64,000 nucleotides of DNA from Aestuariirhabdus litorea (GTDB lineage: Bacteria; Pseudomonadota; Gammaproteobacteria; Pseudomonadales; Aestuariirhabdaceae): assembly GCF_003864255.1 (NCBI RefSeq), contig NZ_QWEZ01000002.1, forward strand, positions 434,001-498,000. The letters run 5' to 3'. A model generated the notes under the pieces. The model did not search any database. It worked only from the letters and a program-made list of their open reading frames with translations, and was not told the origin of the DNA. The translations under genes and the position numbers were made by a program. Position 1 is the first letter of the stretch; each line of letters begins with the position of its first letter. Positions 16,855-26,718 of this stretch are shown here, one piece after another.

Positions 16855-16884
16855 GTTCAGTGACGAACGGTTTTTGAGTGAAGT
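16855..16884. repeat. Two inverted partial copies of the 21-bp array core
   Basis: GTTCAGTGA (16855-16863) is the exact reverse complement of the array core TCACTGAAC, and AGTGAAGT (16877-16884) is the reverse complement of ACTTCACT. They lie about 80-100 bp beyond the end of the direct array. Confidence 0.6.
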
Positions 16885-17038
16885 TCAGGGAAAATCTCTG
16901 ACTTAAAGGTGTTTTTTTCCCAGACTGCCTGAAGCCCTTCCTTGGGCATTCCTTGGCTACCGGCCAAGGGGCAGCTCGGCATCATCGGTTGGATCTATCG
17001 TGCGGGTCTTTTGATCACAAAGAGCCTCCGGGGGAGGG

Positions 17039-17110
17039 CTTTCTCACCGCTGGTAATTTCCCAATCCCCTCCTCAGGTGGCGACTTTCTCACCGGTGATA
17101 ATTTCCCAAG
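17039..17110. promoter_or_regulatory. Two 26-bp direct repeats upstream of the Fic-like gene
   Basis: 17039-17064 and 17085-17110 match at all but three positions and share CTTTCTCACCG and TAATTTCCCAA. The second copy contains the perfect palindrome TCACCGGTGA. They lie 46 bp apart and 135-205 bp before the Fic-like start, so they are likely operators. Confidence 0.6.
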
Positions 17111-17244
17111 CTCCTTTCTCCGGAGGGGGCGTGTCCCACGCGTGGAATTTCATAGCCTACCCTCAATGAGCTCTTTATCGGTACCATCGCGCATTGGGGG
17201 GCGAGTACTGTTTTTAGGGGCCCAGGGGGTCTTGGAGGTGAAAA

Positions 17245-17943
17245 ATGACCTTGAAAAACATCAAACCTGATAAACAAATGGCACTGATGCTAGCCAAGAA
17301 TCAGCTCGCTGAGCTGGTACATGACGCTGTAGCCCTTGAGGGAATCCTCTTCACCCTGCCTGAAATCCAAATGCTCATGAACGGCCACACCGTGGGCGGC
17401 CACCCCTTAAGCGACCAACAGATAGCGATCAACCAGGCGAACGCGTGGGGCTATCTTTTTGATGCGATTGAAAATGGATGGTTTGACCTGTCTGCTCGGT
17501 TCGCTAAGGATCTGCATTCGATCGCAGGCAAAGAGGAGGCGCTTACCTGGGGTGACTATCGGCACGGTGGAGTGACCATTTCAGGTACCGAGTATCTGCC
17601 GCCAGAGCCCGAGGAGCTGCCAGCGCTCTTTGAGCTAATGGTCGCCGGTGCCCTGCAGATCTCCGATCCGTATGACCGCGCCATTTTTGTTTTTCTCGAG
17701 ATGGCTAGAAGCCAGTTTTTCTATGATGTAAACAAACGCATGGGGCGGTTTATGATGAACGGCGTGCTGCTTGCAAATGGCTACCCTGTGATTAACGTCC
17801 CGGCCAAGCGACGAGAGGAGTTTGACGCGCTGATGCTTACCTTTTATGGCTCCGGTTATAAAGCGCCCATGGGCGCCTTTTTGCGCTCTTGCATCGACCC
17901 TCGCGCTGTGGGGGTCATGTCAGGGTGTCCGAATGGATCCTGA
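17245..17943 (+). CDS. Fic-family protein with non-canonical active-site motif
   Basis: 232-residue Fic-domain protein. Fic enzymes usually transfer AMP or related groups through HPFxxGNGRxxR. Here the region at ~152-168 reads SQFFYDVNKRMGRFMMNG: the catalytic His is replaced by Gln, and GNGR by VNKR, although the Phe, Asp/Asn and Arg framework is kept. An N-terminal segment VHDAVALEGI resembles the inhibitory helix but lacks its Ser/Thr. The ATG follows GGAGGTGAAAA. The XRE gene 69 bp downstream suggests a toxin-antitoxin-like unit. AMP transfer is doubtful given the Gln; another activity or an inactive variant is possible. Confidence 0.75.
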   Translation: MTLKNIKPDKQMALMLAKNQLAELVHDAVALEGILFTLPEIQMLMNGHTVGGHPLSDQQIAINQANAWGYLFDAIENGWFDLSARFAKDLHSIAGKEEALTWGDYRHGGVTISGTEYLPPEPEELPALFELMVAGALQISDPYDRAIFVFLEMARSQFFYDVNKRMGRFMMNGVLLANGYPVINVPAKRREEFDALMLTFYGSGYKAPMGAFLRSCIDPRAVGVMSGCPNGS

Positions 17944-17950
17944 TGTAAAG

Positions 17951-18010
17951 GCAACACAAAGATTGCTTTTGTAGGGAAATGCAACAAATATGATGCTTTT
18001 TAGGGAGGGA
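17951..18010 (+). promoter_or_regulatory. Two tandem 30-bp repeats immediately upstream of the XRE gene
   Basis: GCAACA...TGCTTTT...TAGGGA occurs at 17951-17980 and again at 17981-18010. The second copy includes the Shine-Dalgarno AGGGAGGGA of the XRE gene. Placement on the ribosome site suggests autoregulation by the XRE protein (inference). Confidence 0.6.
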
Positions 18011-18012
18011 AG

Positions 18013-18315
18013 ATGCACGGTTCACTTCTTGAGCAGATCAAAAAACGCCGAAAATCCCGTGGGTTACGGCAGGAGGATCTGGCCTTGTCGATCGGGATGA
18101 GTCGCCAGCAGTTTCAGAGGACTGAAGCGGGGGGCAACCCGCGCCTGGACACTCTCGAGCTCATCGCAGCCGGTTTGCAGTGTGAACTCCTGCTCGTCCC
18201 GAGGCCGTTGGTGGATGCAGTAGGTCAGCTGGAAAGGGGTGAGCTGATCTACGAGACGGTGGAGGATCCCTGGGGGGAGTTTTTGGCTGACTGTGAAGAC
18301 GATGACGATGGCTGA
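18013..18315 (+). CDS. XRE-family helix-turn-helix regulator
   Basis: 100-residue protein. Residues ~5-60 form an XRE/HipB-like HTH (LLEQIKKRRKSRGLRQEDLA and IGMSRQQFQRTEAG). The C-terminal 40 residues are acidic and end in EDDDDG. The ATG is five bases after AGGGAGGGA. It follows the Fic-like gene on the same strand, an arrangement seen for antitoxin or autorepressor genes. The two 30-bp repeats covering its ribosome site are likely targets. An independent regulator of the Fic gene is the main alternative. Confidence 0.8.
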   Translation: MHGSLLEQIKKRRKSRGLRQEDLALSIGMSRQQFQRTEAGGNPRLDTLELIAAGLQCELLLVPRPLVDAVGQLERGELIYETVEDPWGEFLADCEDDDDG

Positions 18316-18450
18316 TCGCTGCACTTTCCCTTGGATTTTTGGCGGGTACTTTTTAAAAGGCCTGCAGCCCGGTGGTGGGGTTCGTGGAGCTCCCTCTTTT
18401 AGTGTCAAAAAAAGGGGGGGAAAGGGGGAGGCTCTGCTGGTGGGCCAAAC

Positions 18451-18579
18451 CAAAAAGGGTAGGATTGTTTTACCAACCCGACCTTTTTTGGTTAAATATT
18501 AGCCAACAAAAACTTTCAAAATAATATAACTACCTGATTTTATTGACTATTACTTTTCCATTTATCGTGAGAACCTACA
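18451..18579. repeat. Diverged duplicate of the gyrB 3' flank (copy A)
   Basis: About 130 bp resembling 19152-19301: a decayed hairpin (AAAAAGGGTAGGATTG against CAACCCGACCTTTTTT, two internal mismatches), then a shared AT-rich stretch, then TTTCCATTTATCGTGAGAA (18555-18573) and CCTACA. Same orientation as the gyrB-proximal copy, 0.7 kb away. Confidence 0.8.
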
Positions 18580-18673
18580 GTAGGGGATAAACGCCAGATG
18601 GCTGAAGCTATTAATAAAATAAAGGATCGAGCGATAACAGAGTATCCTGTGTCCACCCAATTATTTTTACCAA

Positions 18674-18874
18674 TCAGATCTCATCTGAAAACCTGCGTTT
18701 TGCATTTTCATAGTCTTCTTCGGTCTTGTAGCTTGCCCGCAGTTTTTTATCGAATTCGCTATAGTCCATATCATCAACATACATTTTTACAAACGTTTCA
18801 GCATCAACCGGCTTATTTTTTTCTTTGGTCACACCCGCATAAGTCTCTTTTGTGTTTGTTTTTTTCTTTTTCAT
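18674..18874 (-). CDS. Small charged hypothetical protein, 66 residues
   Basis: 66-residue, highly charged protein beginning with a Lys-rich stretch (MKKKKTNTKETYAGVTKEK) and then a mixed-charge helical region (SEFDKKLRASYKTEEDYENA). A GAGGGGA Shine-Dalgarno precedes the ATG. I do not recognise it. It is the only plausible gene between the two copies of the gyrB 3' flank, on the same strand as gyrB but behind its terminator. The gap from its start to gyrB (18875-19311) holds only copy B of that repeat. It may be part of a small insert. Confidence 0.5.
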   Translation of the reverse strand: MKKKKTNTKETYAGVTKEKNKPVDAETFVKMYVDDMDYSEFDKKLRASYKTEEDYENAKRRFSDEI

Positions 18875-19151
18875 TTTATTCCCCTCAACTCAAAACCCTA
18901 CAAACCCTGTATGTTTCTCACTATAAACCACAGCAGGATGTATGCCCACCCATCGAATGCCAAATCAGCCCTATCGCTTACCTTTTAAGTACATTTGGTT
19001 TTAACCATAAAGACCATGCTCCATAACAATCCATCGACTTTTCCTACTGGATCTACTCCCCAGCTTGAACCAGGCCATTCAAGGGCAGTTCGTGAGCTGC
19101 AGGGGAGGGCATCTATTCTTTTTTACCTGCATGGCTTCTTTTACTCAGTCA

Positions 19152-19301
19152 CAAAAAAGGGTCGGATTGTTTTACCAATCCGACCCTTTTTGGTCAAAAA
19201 CCAACCACCAAAAACTTAGAAATACATCTAACTATCTGATTTTATTAGTTATTGTATTTCCATTTATCGTGAGAATTTTCCATTTATCGTGAGAACCTAC
19301 A
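19152..19301. repeat. gyrB 3' flank, copy B with tandem 19-mers
   Basis: Gyrase-proximal copy of the duplicated block. It holds the intact gyrB terminator and two copies of TTTCCATTTATCGTGAGAA (19257-19275 and 19277-19295) 20 bp apart; copy A has only one. Confidence 0.8.
19153..19191 (-). terminator. Rho-independent terminator of gyrB
   Basis: On the minus strand AAAAAGGGTCGGATTG, loop GTAAAA, CAATCCGACCCTTTTTT: a 16-bp perfect stem with a T-run, about 120 bp after the gyrB stop. It is symmetric enough to work in both directions. Confidence 0.9.
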
Positions 19302-19311
19302 ACCTCAGGTG

Positions 19312-21726
<2,415 letters not shown>

Positions 21727-21752
21727 TCAAGACTCCTAATGTGAACCCCGCC

Positions 21753-22859
21753 TTATGGCTGGGCTAACTCAACTATGTTTCCATGTTTCACGTGAAACAT
21801 TTTTCGAACAGCATTGGTGGGCCAGGCGCCCTCCAATGTATCGGATTCAATGCAGGTGACAAACACCTGACATTCCAATGCCACTAACTCGTGACACAGT
21901 ATGGTTCGATGCTCACGGTCTAGCTCTGCCGCAAGATCATCCACCAAAAAAACACTGTTCGTGGCCGGTGAATGGTCACGAAATAATCTGGCTTGTGCCA
22001 ACTTAAGAGCACAAACCAGAAGCTTCTGCTGTCCCCTTGATAACCTTTCAACCGCGTTATCACGACCAATCCGGACCGATAGATCCGCTCGATGAGGACC
22101 GGTTTGGGTGAACCCAAGTTTGGAGTCACGATCGACCTGCTGATCAAGCTGGTCAATAAAGGGCGTTTTAGCATCCCAACCGCGGGTATAGGAGAGCGAA
22201 AGATGTTCTCCCTCTAGCCCTAACTCAAAACGGTCTACCAGGTCTCTTACCACCGGTGCCAGCAGTGAGAAATAGGACTGACGCATCTGATCAATATGCT
22301 CGGCATTACGAGCCAGCTCTGCGTTCCATACAAGCAGCTGAGATGGATCAATTTTACCATGTCTGAGGAGATGATTGCGCTGTTTTAATGCGGACTGGTA
22401 CTGACGCCAACACCCAAGAAACTGATGTTCCACGTGAAACACACCCCAATCAATAAACTGACGACGCGGTTTTGAACCACCAGTCAACAGGGTGAAGCTA
22501 TCAGGTGTAATAAGTTGAACAGGGAGGGTAGTCGCCAGAGTAGCCGCTGAGCGCTGATGGATTCCGTTGATTTTGAGCTCACCGCCGCCATCGATGGTTC
22601 GCTTTACACCAAGACGGTGGGGCATCCCTTGGGATAGAAGCTCGCCAAAAACGACACAATCGGTGGAGCCGGTCTGGATGATGGGCTTGAGTTTTGTACT
22701 TCGGAAGGAGCGTGCAGTACCAAGCAGGTGGATAGCTTCAAGAAGGGAAGTTTTGCCACTACCATTCTCACCCAGAATGATGTTGATACGGGGTGAGGGT
22801 TCTAGCTGCGCTTCCGCGAGGTTACGCAGCTGAAGAACCCGTATACGGGAGAGAGACAT
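21753..22859 (-). CDS. recF: DNA replication and repair protein RecF
   Basis: 368-residue SMC-like ATPase that helps load RecA at gaps through RecOR. Walker A GENGSGKTSLLEA (~30-42) and the ABC-type signature LSRGQQKLL with Walker B VFLVDDLAAELD are present. The gene carries two parS sites in its coding sequence, encoding the FHVEH and FHVKH tracts. It lies between dnaN (28 bp gap) and gyrB. Confidence 0.97.
   Translation of the reverse strand: MSLSRIRVLQLRNLAEAQLEPSPRINIILGENGSGKTSLLEAIHLLGTARSFRSTKLKPIIQTGSTDCVVFGELLSQGMPHRLGVKRTIDGGGELKINGIHQRSAATLATTLPVQLITPDSFTLLTGGSKPRRQFIDWGVFHVEHQFLGCWRQYQSALKQRNHLLRHGKIDPSQLLVWNAELARNAEHIDQMRQSYFSLLAPVVRDLVDRFELGLEGEHLSLSYTRGWDAKTPFIDQLDQQVDRDSKLGFTQTGPHRADLSVRIGRDNAVERLSRGQQKLLVCALKLAQARLFRDHSPATNSVFLVDDLAAELDREHRTILCHELVALECQVFVTCIESDTLEGAWPTNAVRKMFHVKHGNIVELAQP
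21784..21799. promoter_or_regulatory. parS: parS centromere site (perfect palindrome)
   Basis: TGTTTCACGTGAAACA, the exact 16-bp ParB-binding palindrome, inside the 3' end of recF. The parA-parB genes lie about 11 kb to the right. Confidence 0.93.
22426..22441. promoter_or_regulatory. parS: parS centromere site
   Basis: TGTTCCACGTGAAACA, one base from the perfect palindrome, inside recF, 642 bp from the other parS. ParB nucleation here would place the partition complex next to dnaA. Confidence 0.9.
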
Positions 22860-22887
22860 TATGGATAAGGGGAGGGTACGGGAGACC

Positions 22888-23991
22888 TTACAACCTCATC
22901 GGCATCACAACATAGAGAGAGTCACCCTCATCAGCCTCCTGAAGCAAGGCACTACTATTGGGGTCGGAAAGGGTGAACTTAACATTATCACCAGTTAAAA
23001 CGGAGAGAACGTCGAGCACGTAACTGACATTAAAGCCGATCTCAAGGCTTGCTCCCTGATAGTTAACCGATACCTCCTCCTGTGCCTCCTCCTGCTCAGG
23101 GTTATTGGCGGTCAGGGTGAGGCTACCATCAGTTAGCACCAGACGTATACCGCGGTATTTCTCGTTGGAAAGAATAGCGGTACGATTAAAAGCCTGGCGC
23201 AGCATCTGACGATCTCCGACAACCTCCTTATCCCCCCCCTTGGGCAGTACACGGTCGTAGTCGGGAAACTTGCCATCGACCAGTTTGGAGGTAAAGGTAA
23301 AGGAGCCGGTATTGGCGCGAATATGGTTAGCACCCAAAGAAAGAGATACCGCCTGGGCCCCCTCGGTAAGTAGACGCGCTAACTCCATAATACCTTTACG
23401 CGGTACGATGACCTGGTGCTTGTCCTGTACTGAACTGTCAGCATCAACCGTACAAAGCGCCAGACGATGGCCATCGGTAGCAACAGCGCGCAAGCTGCCC
23501 TGGTTAATCTCAAGAAGTAACCCGTTGAGATAGTAGCGAACATCCTGCTGGGCCATGGCAAAGCCAGTCCGGTCGATGAGACGACGGAGTTTTTGCTGCT
23601 CAATGGTGAATTTGAGAGAGTCTGGACTTTCCTCAACACTAGGAAATTCTGTAGCCGGTAACGTAGACAGAGAGAAACGGCTACGACCCGACTTAAGAAT
23701 GAGCTTTTGGTCATCAAGGGCCAACTCAATGAGCGCACTGTCAGGAAGCGCCTTACAGATATCCATCAATTTGCGTGCAGGTACCGTGATCTCGCCCTCA
23801 TCTGCGGGGTGCTCAAGCTCTACGCGGCCTACCAACTCGACCTCAAGATCCGTCCCGGTCAAAGAGAGTTGATTGCCCTCGACAACCAGCAAGACATTGG
23901 AAAGAACCGGCAGCGTCTGGCGACGCTCAACCACCCCGGCCACCAACTGCAGGGGTCTGATAAGTGCTTCACGGCTAATGGTCAGTTTCAT
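22888..23991 (-). CDS. dnaN: DNA polymerase III beta sliding clamp
   Basis: 367-residue ring-forming clamp that tethers polymerase III to DNA. It begins MKLTISREALIRPLQLVAGV and ends LYVVMPMRL, the usual DnaN termini, and has the expected three-domain length. It follows dnaA by 89 bp and precedes recF by 28 bp on the same strand, the standard origin cluster. Confidence 0.98.
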   Translation of the reverse strand: MKLTISREALIRPLQLVAGVVERRQTLPVLSNVLLVVEGNQLSLTGTDLEVELVGRVELEHPADEGEITVPARKLMDICKALPDSALIELALDDQKLILKSGRSRFSLSTLPATEFPSVEESPDSLKFTIEQQKLRRLIDRTGFAMAQQDVRYYLNGLLLEINQGSLRAVATDGHRLALCTVDADSSVQDKHQVIVPRKGIMELARLLTEGAQAVSLSLGANHIRANTGSFTFTSKLVDGKFPDYDRVLPKGGDKEVVGDRQMLRQAFNRTAILSNEKYRGIRLVLTDGSLTLTANNPEQEEAQEEVSVNYQGASLEIGFNVSYVLDVLSVLTGDNVKFTLSDPNSSALLQEADEGDSLYVVMPMRL

Positions 23992-24080
23992 AGTTTTTCT
24001 CTGTTCTATCCCGGTACAAAGTAGTTTAGTGGTAAAGCCTGTTGCGCTTCAGTGAGTGGTAGTGACATTGGAGGATGCCG

Positions 24081-25586
24081 CTAGGTGGTCAGGGAGCGTA
24101 ATAGATTCTTGTAATCTTCGCGTATCTCGCTATCAGATTCGGTAAGCTCTTTAACTTTACGGCACGCGTGCAAAACCGTCGTATGATCACGCCCCCCAAA
24201 GGCATCACCGATCTCCGGGAGGCTGTGATTGGTTACCTCCTTGGAGAGTGCCATGGCAACCTGACGAGGACGGGCAACAGAGCGGCTCCGGCGCTTTGAG
24301 AGAAGGTCCGAAATCTTGATCTTATAGTATTCTGCTACCGTCCGCTGGATGTTGTCGATACTGACCTGTTTCTCCTGAAGGGCAATCAGGTCTTTCAAAC
24401 TTTCGCGAATGAGCTCAACAGAGATATCACGCCCCATAAATCTGGCGCTGGCAATGACCCGCTTGAGAGCTCCCTCCAGGTCACGAACATTGGAGCGAAT
24501 ACGCTGGGCTATAAAGAAAGCGGAGTCATGGGGGAGCTCGATCTGAACCTGCTCGGCTTTTTTCATCAGAATCGCGACCCGTGTTTCCAGTTCAGGGGGC
24601 TCAACGGCTACGGTCAGGCCCCAGCCGAAACGTGACTTGAGACGCTCTTCCAACCCGTTGATCTCCTTGGGGTAGCGGTCGCAGGTAAGGATCATCTGTT
24701 GGCCACCCTCGAGCAGGGCATTAAAGGTGTGAAAAAACTCTTCCTGAGAGCGCTCCTTGTTGGCAAAAAACTGAATATCATCAATCAGGAGGGCATCTAC
24801 GGAGCGGTAGAAACGTTTAAAATCGTTGATGGCGTTAAGCTGAAGCGCTTTAACCATATCGGCAACGAAGCGTTCCGAAGTAACGAATATGACCTTGGCA
24901 TTGGGGTTCAGGTCGACAATATGGTTACCAACGGCATGCATCAGGTGAGTCTTACCCAAGCCCACGCCACCATAAAGAAAAAGAGGGTTGTAGGCCGCAC
25001 CGGGGTTTTCAGCAACCTGGCGCGCAGCCGCAAGGGCTAGCTGATTGGATTTACCCTCAACAAAGCTGTTGAAGACAAAAGAGGTGTTAAGAGAGCTGTT
25101 ATGCTTTATTCCACCCTCGACTTCGACCACACGCTTCTTGGCAGGAGGGACTATCTCCGCAACGGCCACAGGACTAGGAGCTGAGGGAGGGATGGCGGCT
25201 GCGTGAGAAGATGAGGGGGAGGATGCGAGTTCGGGCGTGCCACGGGAATGGGCCTGAACACGAGTGCGATACCCTTCGGTACGCTCTCCACGATCGATCG
25301 GCACTCCACCGGTGTGCCCGCCCCTGGAGGAAAAATTGGGTGCACGATCAGCGACCCGCATCAAAACTTCCGGCGGGGTATCGGTGCCCAGTTGGGCAAC
25401 CACTTCACGAATACGCCCCAGGAACTTGTCGCTAACCCATTCAAGAACAAACCGGTTAGGGGCCAACAGGGTAATAACGTTATTCTCAGCCTCGACCTTC
25501 AGGGGGCGAATCCAGGTATTAAACTGCTGGGCAGGAAGCTCGTTTTGCAAAACAGCAAGGCTTTGCTGCCATAGATTTATAGGCAC
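24081..25586 (-). CDS. dnaA: Chromosomal replication initiator DnaA
   Basis: 501-residue initiator. Domain I begins [18 protein letters not shown] variable Pro/Ser-rich linker of about 90 residues follows. The AAA+ domain has Walker [17 protein letters not shown] (~205-220) and Walker [10 protein letters not shown]. Domain IV has the DnaA-box-binding signature [15 protein letters not shown] near the C-terminus. It reads away from the dnaA-rpmH gap, where DnaA boxes could give autoregulation. Confidence 0.98.
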   Translation of the reverse strand: MPINLWQQSLAVLQNELPAQQFNTWIRPLKVEAENNVITLLAPNRFVLEWVSDKFLGRIREVVAQLGTDTPPEVLMRVADRAPNFSSRGGHTGGVPIDRGERTEGYRTRVQAHSRGTPELASSPSSSHAAAIPPSAPSPVAVAEIVPPAKKRVVEVEGGIKHNSSLNTSFVFNSFVEGKSNQLALAAARQVAENPGAAYNPLFLYGGVGLGKTHLMHAVGNHIVDLNPNAKVIFVTSERFVADMVKALQLNAINDFKRFYRSVDALLIDDIQFFANKERSQEEFFHTFNALLEGGQQMILTCDRYPKEINGLEERLKSRFGWGLTVAVEPPELETRVAILMKKAEQVQIELPHDSAFFIAQRIRSNVRDLEGALKRVIASARFMGRDISVELIRESLKDLIALQEKQVSIDNIQRTVAEYYKIKISDLLSKRRSRSVARPRQVAMALSKEVTNHSLPEIGDAFGGRDHTTVLHACRKVKELTESDSEIREDYKNLLRSLTT

Positions 25587-25996
25587 AATTGATTCAGCTC
25601 CAGTGGGTGGTGGTTGGGCAGGCCAAGGCTGTTAATAATACCTCTAAAAAAGACAGTTATCCACACACAAAACGGGGGGAGGTATAGAAAACAAGGACCT
25701 TTAGTTATATTTTTCAGTATGTTAGAAACTTATAAAGCAACAAGGGGGGAATAAGCAGGGTGTGGGTAACTTTGTGAATAACTAAACGGTGGCAGAGCCG
25801 GAATAAGAGCAATAACACCTCTATATATTGGGTTATTCAGAGGTTTAGACACTAGATGTAGATAGCTTAAAAAATGCCCTGCATTAACCCTCTAAACCAT
25901 TGACGCATTGGGGCAAATTCCCTAGAATTGCGCGTCCTCAAGTGGGGTCTCAGCCTCATCCGAGTTTAACCCCGTAAGTTTACAGGTAACTGAATC
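25587..25996. promoter_or_regulatory. dnaA-rpmH divergent region with DnaA boxes (secondary origin candidate)
   Basis: Perfect DnaA boxes TTATCCACA (25657-25665, plus) and TGTGAATAA (25773-25781, minus), a weaker TGTGGGTAA (25761-25769), and an AT-rich stretch around 25690-25745. In pseudomonads oriC lies in this gap. Fewer boxes than the mnmE-mnmG gap, so it may mainly be the dnaA autoregulatory region. Confidence 0.6.
25900..25928 (+). promoter_or_regulatory. Sigma-70 promoter of rpmH-rnpA
   Basis: -35 TTGACG (25900-25905), 17-bp spacer, -10 TAGAAT (25923-25928), about 70 bp before the rpmH start codon. Confidence 0.75.
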
Positions 25997-26131
25997 ATGA
26001 AAAGAACCTTTCAACCCAGCGTCCTGAAGCGCGCACGTGCCCACGGTTTCCGTGCTCGTATGGCAACCAAAAACGGCCGCCTGGTTATCAAGCGCCGCAG
26101 AGCCAAGGGCCGCAAGCAGCTCACAGCTTAA
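25997..26131 (+). CDS. rpmH: 50S ribosomal protein L34
   Basis: 44-residue basic protein beginning [20 protein letters not shown] and ending AKGRKQLTA, the full L34 pattern. It is a component of the large ribosomal subunit. It is the first gene rightward from the dnaA divergence point, directly before rnpA, as in nearly all bacteria. Confidence 0.98.
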   Translation: MKRTFQPSVLKRARAHGFRARMATKNGRLVIKRRRAKGRKQLTA

Positions 26132-26136
26132 GCTGA

Positions 26137-26544
26137 GTGTCTGCCATAACTGGCAACAGTAAAGGATTTGATCGTAGACGGCGCCTGTTAAAGGCAGCTG
26201 ACTACAAGCAGGTTTTCGACGGCGCCGAGTTCAAGGTTTCGCATTCCCATATGCTGATCCTGGCTCGGCGCAGTGCTATTGATCATCCACGAGTGGGACT
26301 GGTCATCGCTAAAAAAAATATTCGGCTGGCGGTCACCCGCAACCGGGTAAAGCGCCTGATTCGAGAGTCCTTTCGACACCAGCAGGCTGATCTTGGTGGG
26401 CTGGATATCGTTGTCCTGGCCCGCAAGGGGTTAGGTGAGCAGGAAAACCGGATAATCTCGGACCTGCTTAACCGACTGTGGCAAAAGCTACAGAAAAAGA
26501 GTGTCCAAGCTCACCCTTGTGAAGCCAAAAAAAAGACGTGTTGA
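26137..26544 (+). CDS. rnpA: Ribonuclease P protein component
   Basis: 135-residue basic protein that assists RNase P RNA in maturing tRNA 5' ends. It has the conserved RNR block (VTRNRVKRLIRESFRHQ, residues ~67-83) and the N-terminal aromatic patch ADYKQVF. The start is a GTG five bases after the rpmH stop. The last codons are inside a terminator hairpin. The usual next gene, yidD, is not found. Confidence 0.95.
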   Translation: MSAITGNSKGFDRRRRLLKAADYKQVFDGAEFKVSHSHMLILARRSAIDHPRVGLVIAKKNIRLAVTRNRVKRLIRESFRHQQADLGGLDIVVLARKGLGEQENRIISDLLNRLWQKLQKKSVQAHPCEAKKKTC

Positions 26545-26558
26545 TCACGTCTTTTTTT
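26527..26558. terminator. Bidirectional-type terminator overlapping the rnpA stop codon
   Basis: AAAAAAAAGACGTG, loop TTGAT, CACGTCTTTTTTT. The TGA stop of rnpA (26542-26544) is in the loop, so the hairpin covers the last codons of the gene. It separates rpmH-rnpA from yidC. Confidence 0.9.
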
Positions 26559-26718
26559 ATGGGCCAAAGCACCATCCGCTCGTCATTCACGGCTATTTTT
26601 GGCGTGCCACTATCGTGGGGGGGTGGAAAGGCAACAATATCACGTATAATGCTGCCTTTCCGCCGCGTCTCAACGACACACAGCGGCCACTACTCACCCA
26701 TTAAACGGCTAGTATTCC

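Larger units (their letters stand above)
16518..17244. other. Divergent regulatory gap between hsdM and the Fic-like gene
   Basis: 0.73 kb with no gene that I can support. It contains five 21-bp direct repeats (16680-16779), two partial inverted copies (16855-16884), a 7-bp-stem hairpin (16951-16969) and two 26-bp direct repeats with a TCACCGGTGA palindrome (17039-17110). It must hold the divergent promoters of hsdM and the Fic-like gene. Confidence 0.6.

Noticed and set aside
16661-16906. An 81-codon frame with PYFTELN heptad repeats
   Set aside because: GTG start without a good ribosome site; the frame exists because the 21-bp DNA repeat is a multiple of three. The palindromic core and the inverted copies outside it argue for a DNA-level role.
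18598-19026. A 142-codon plus-strand gene starting MAEAINKIKD
   Set aside because: Only the first ~20 codons look protein-like; the rest is antisense to the 66-residue gene. Mentioned only as a possible truncated replication gene.
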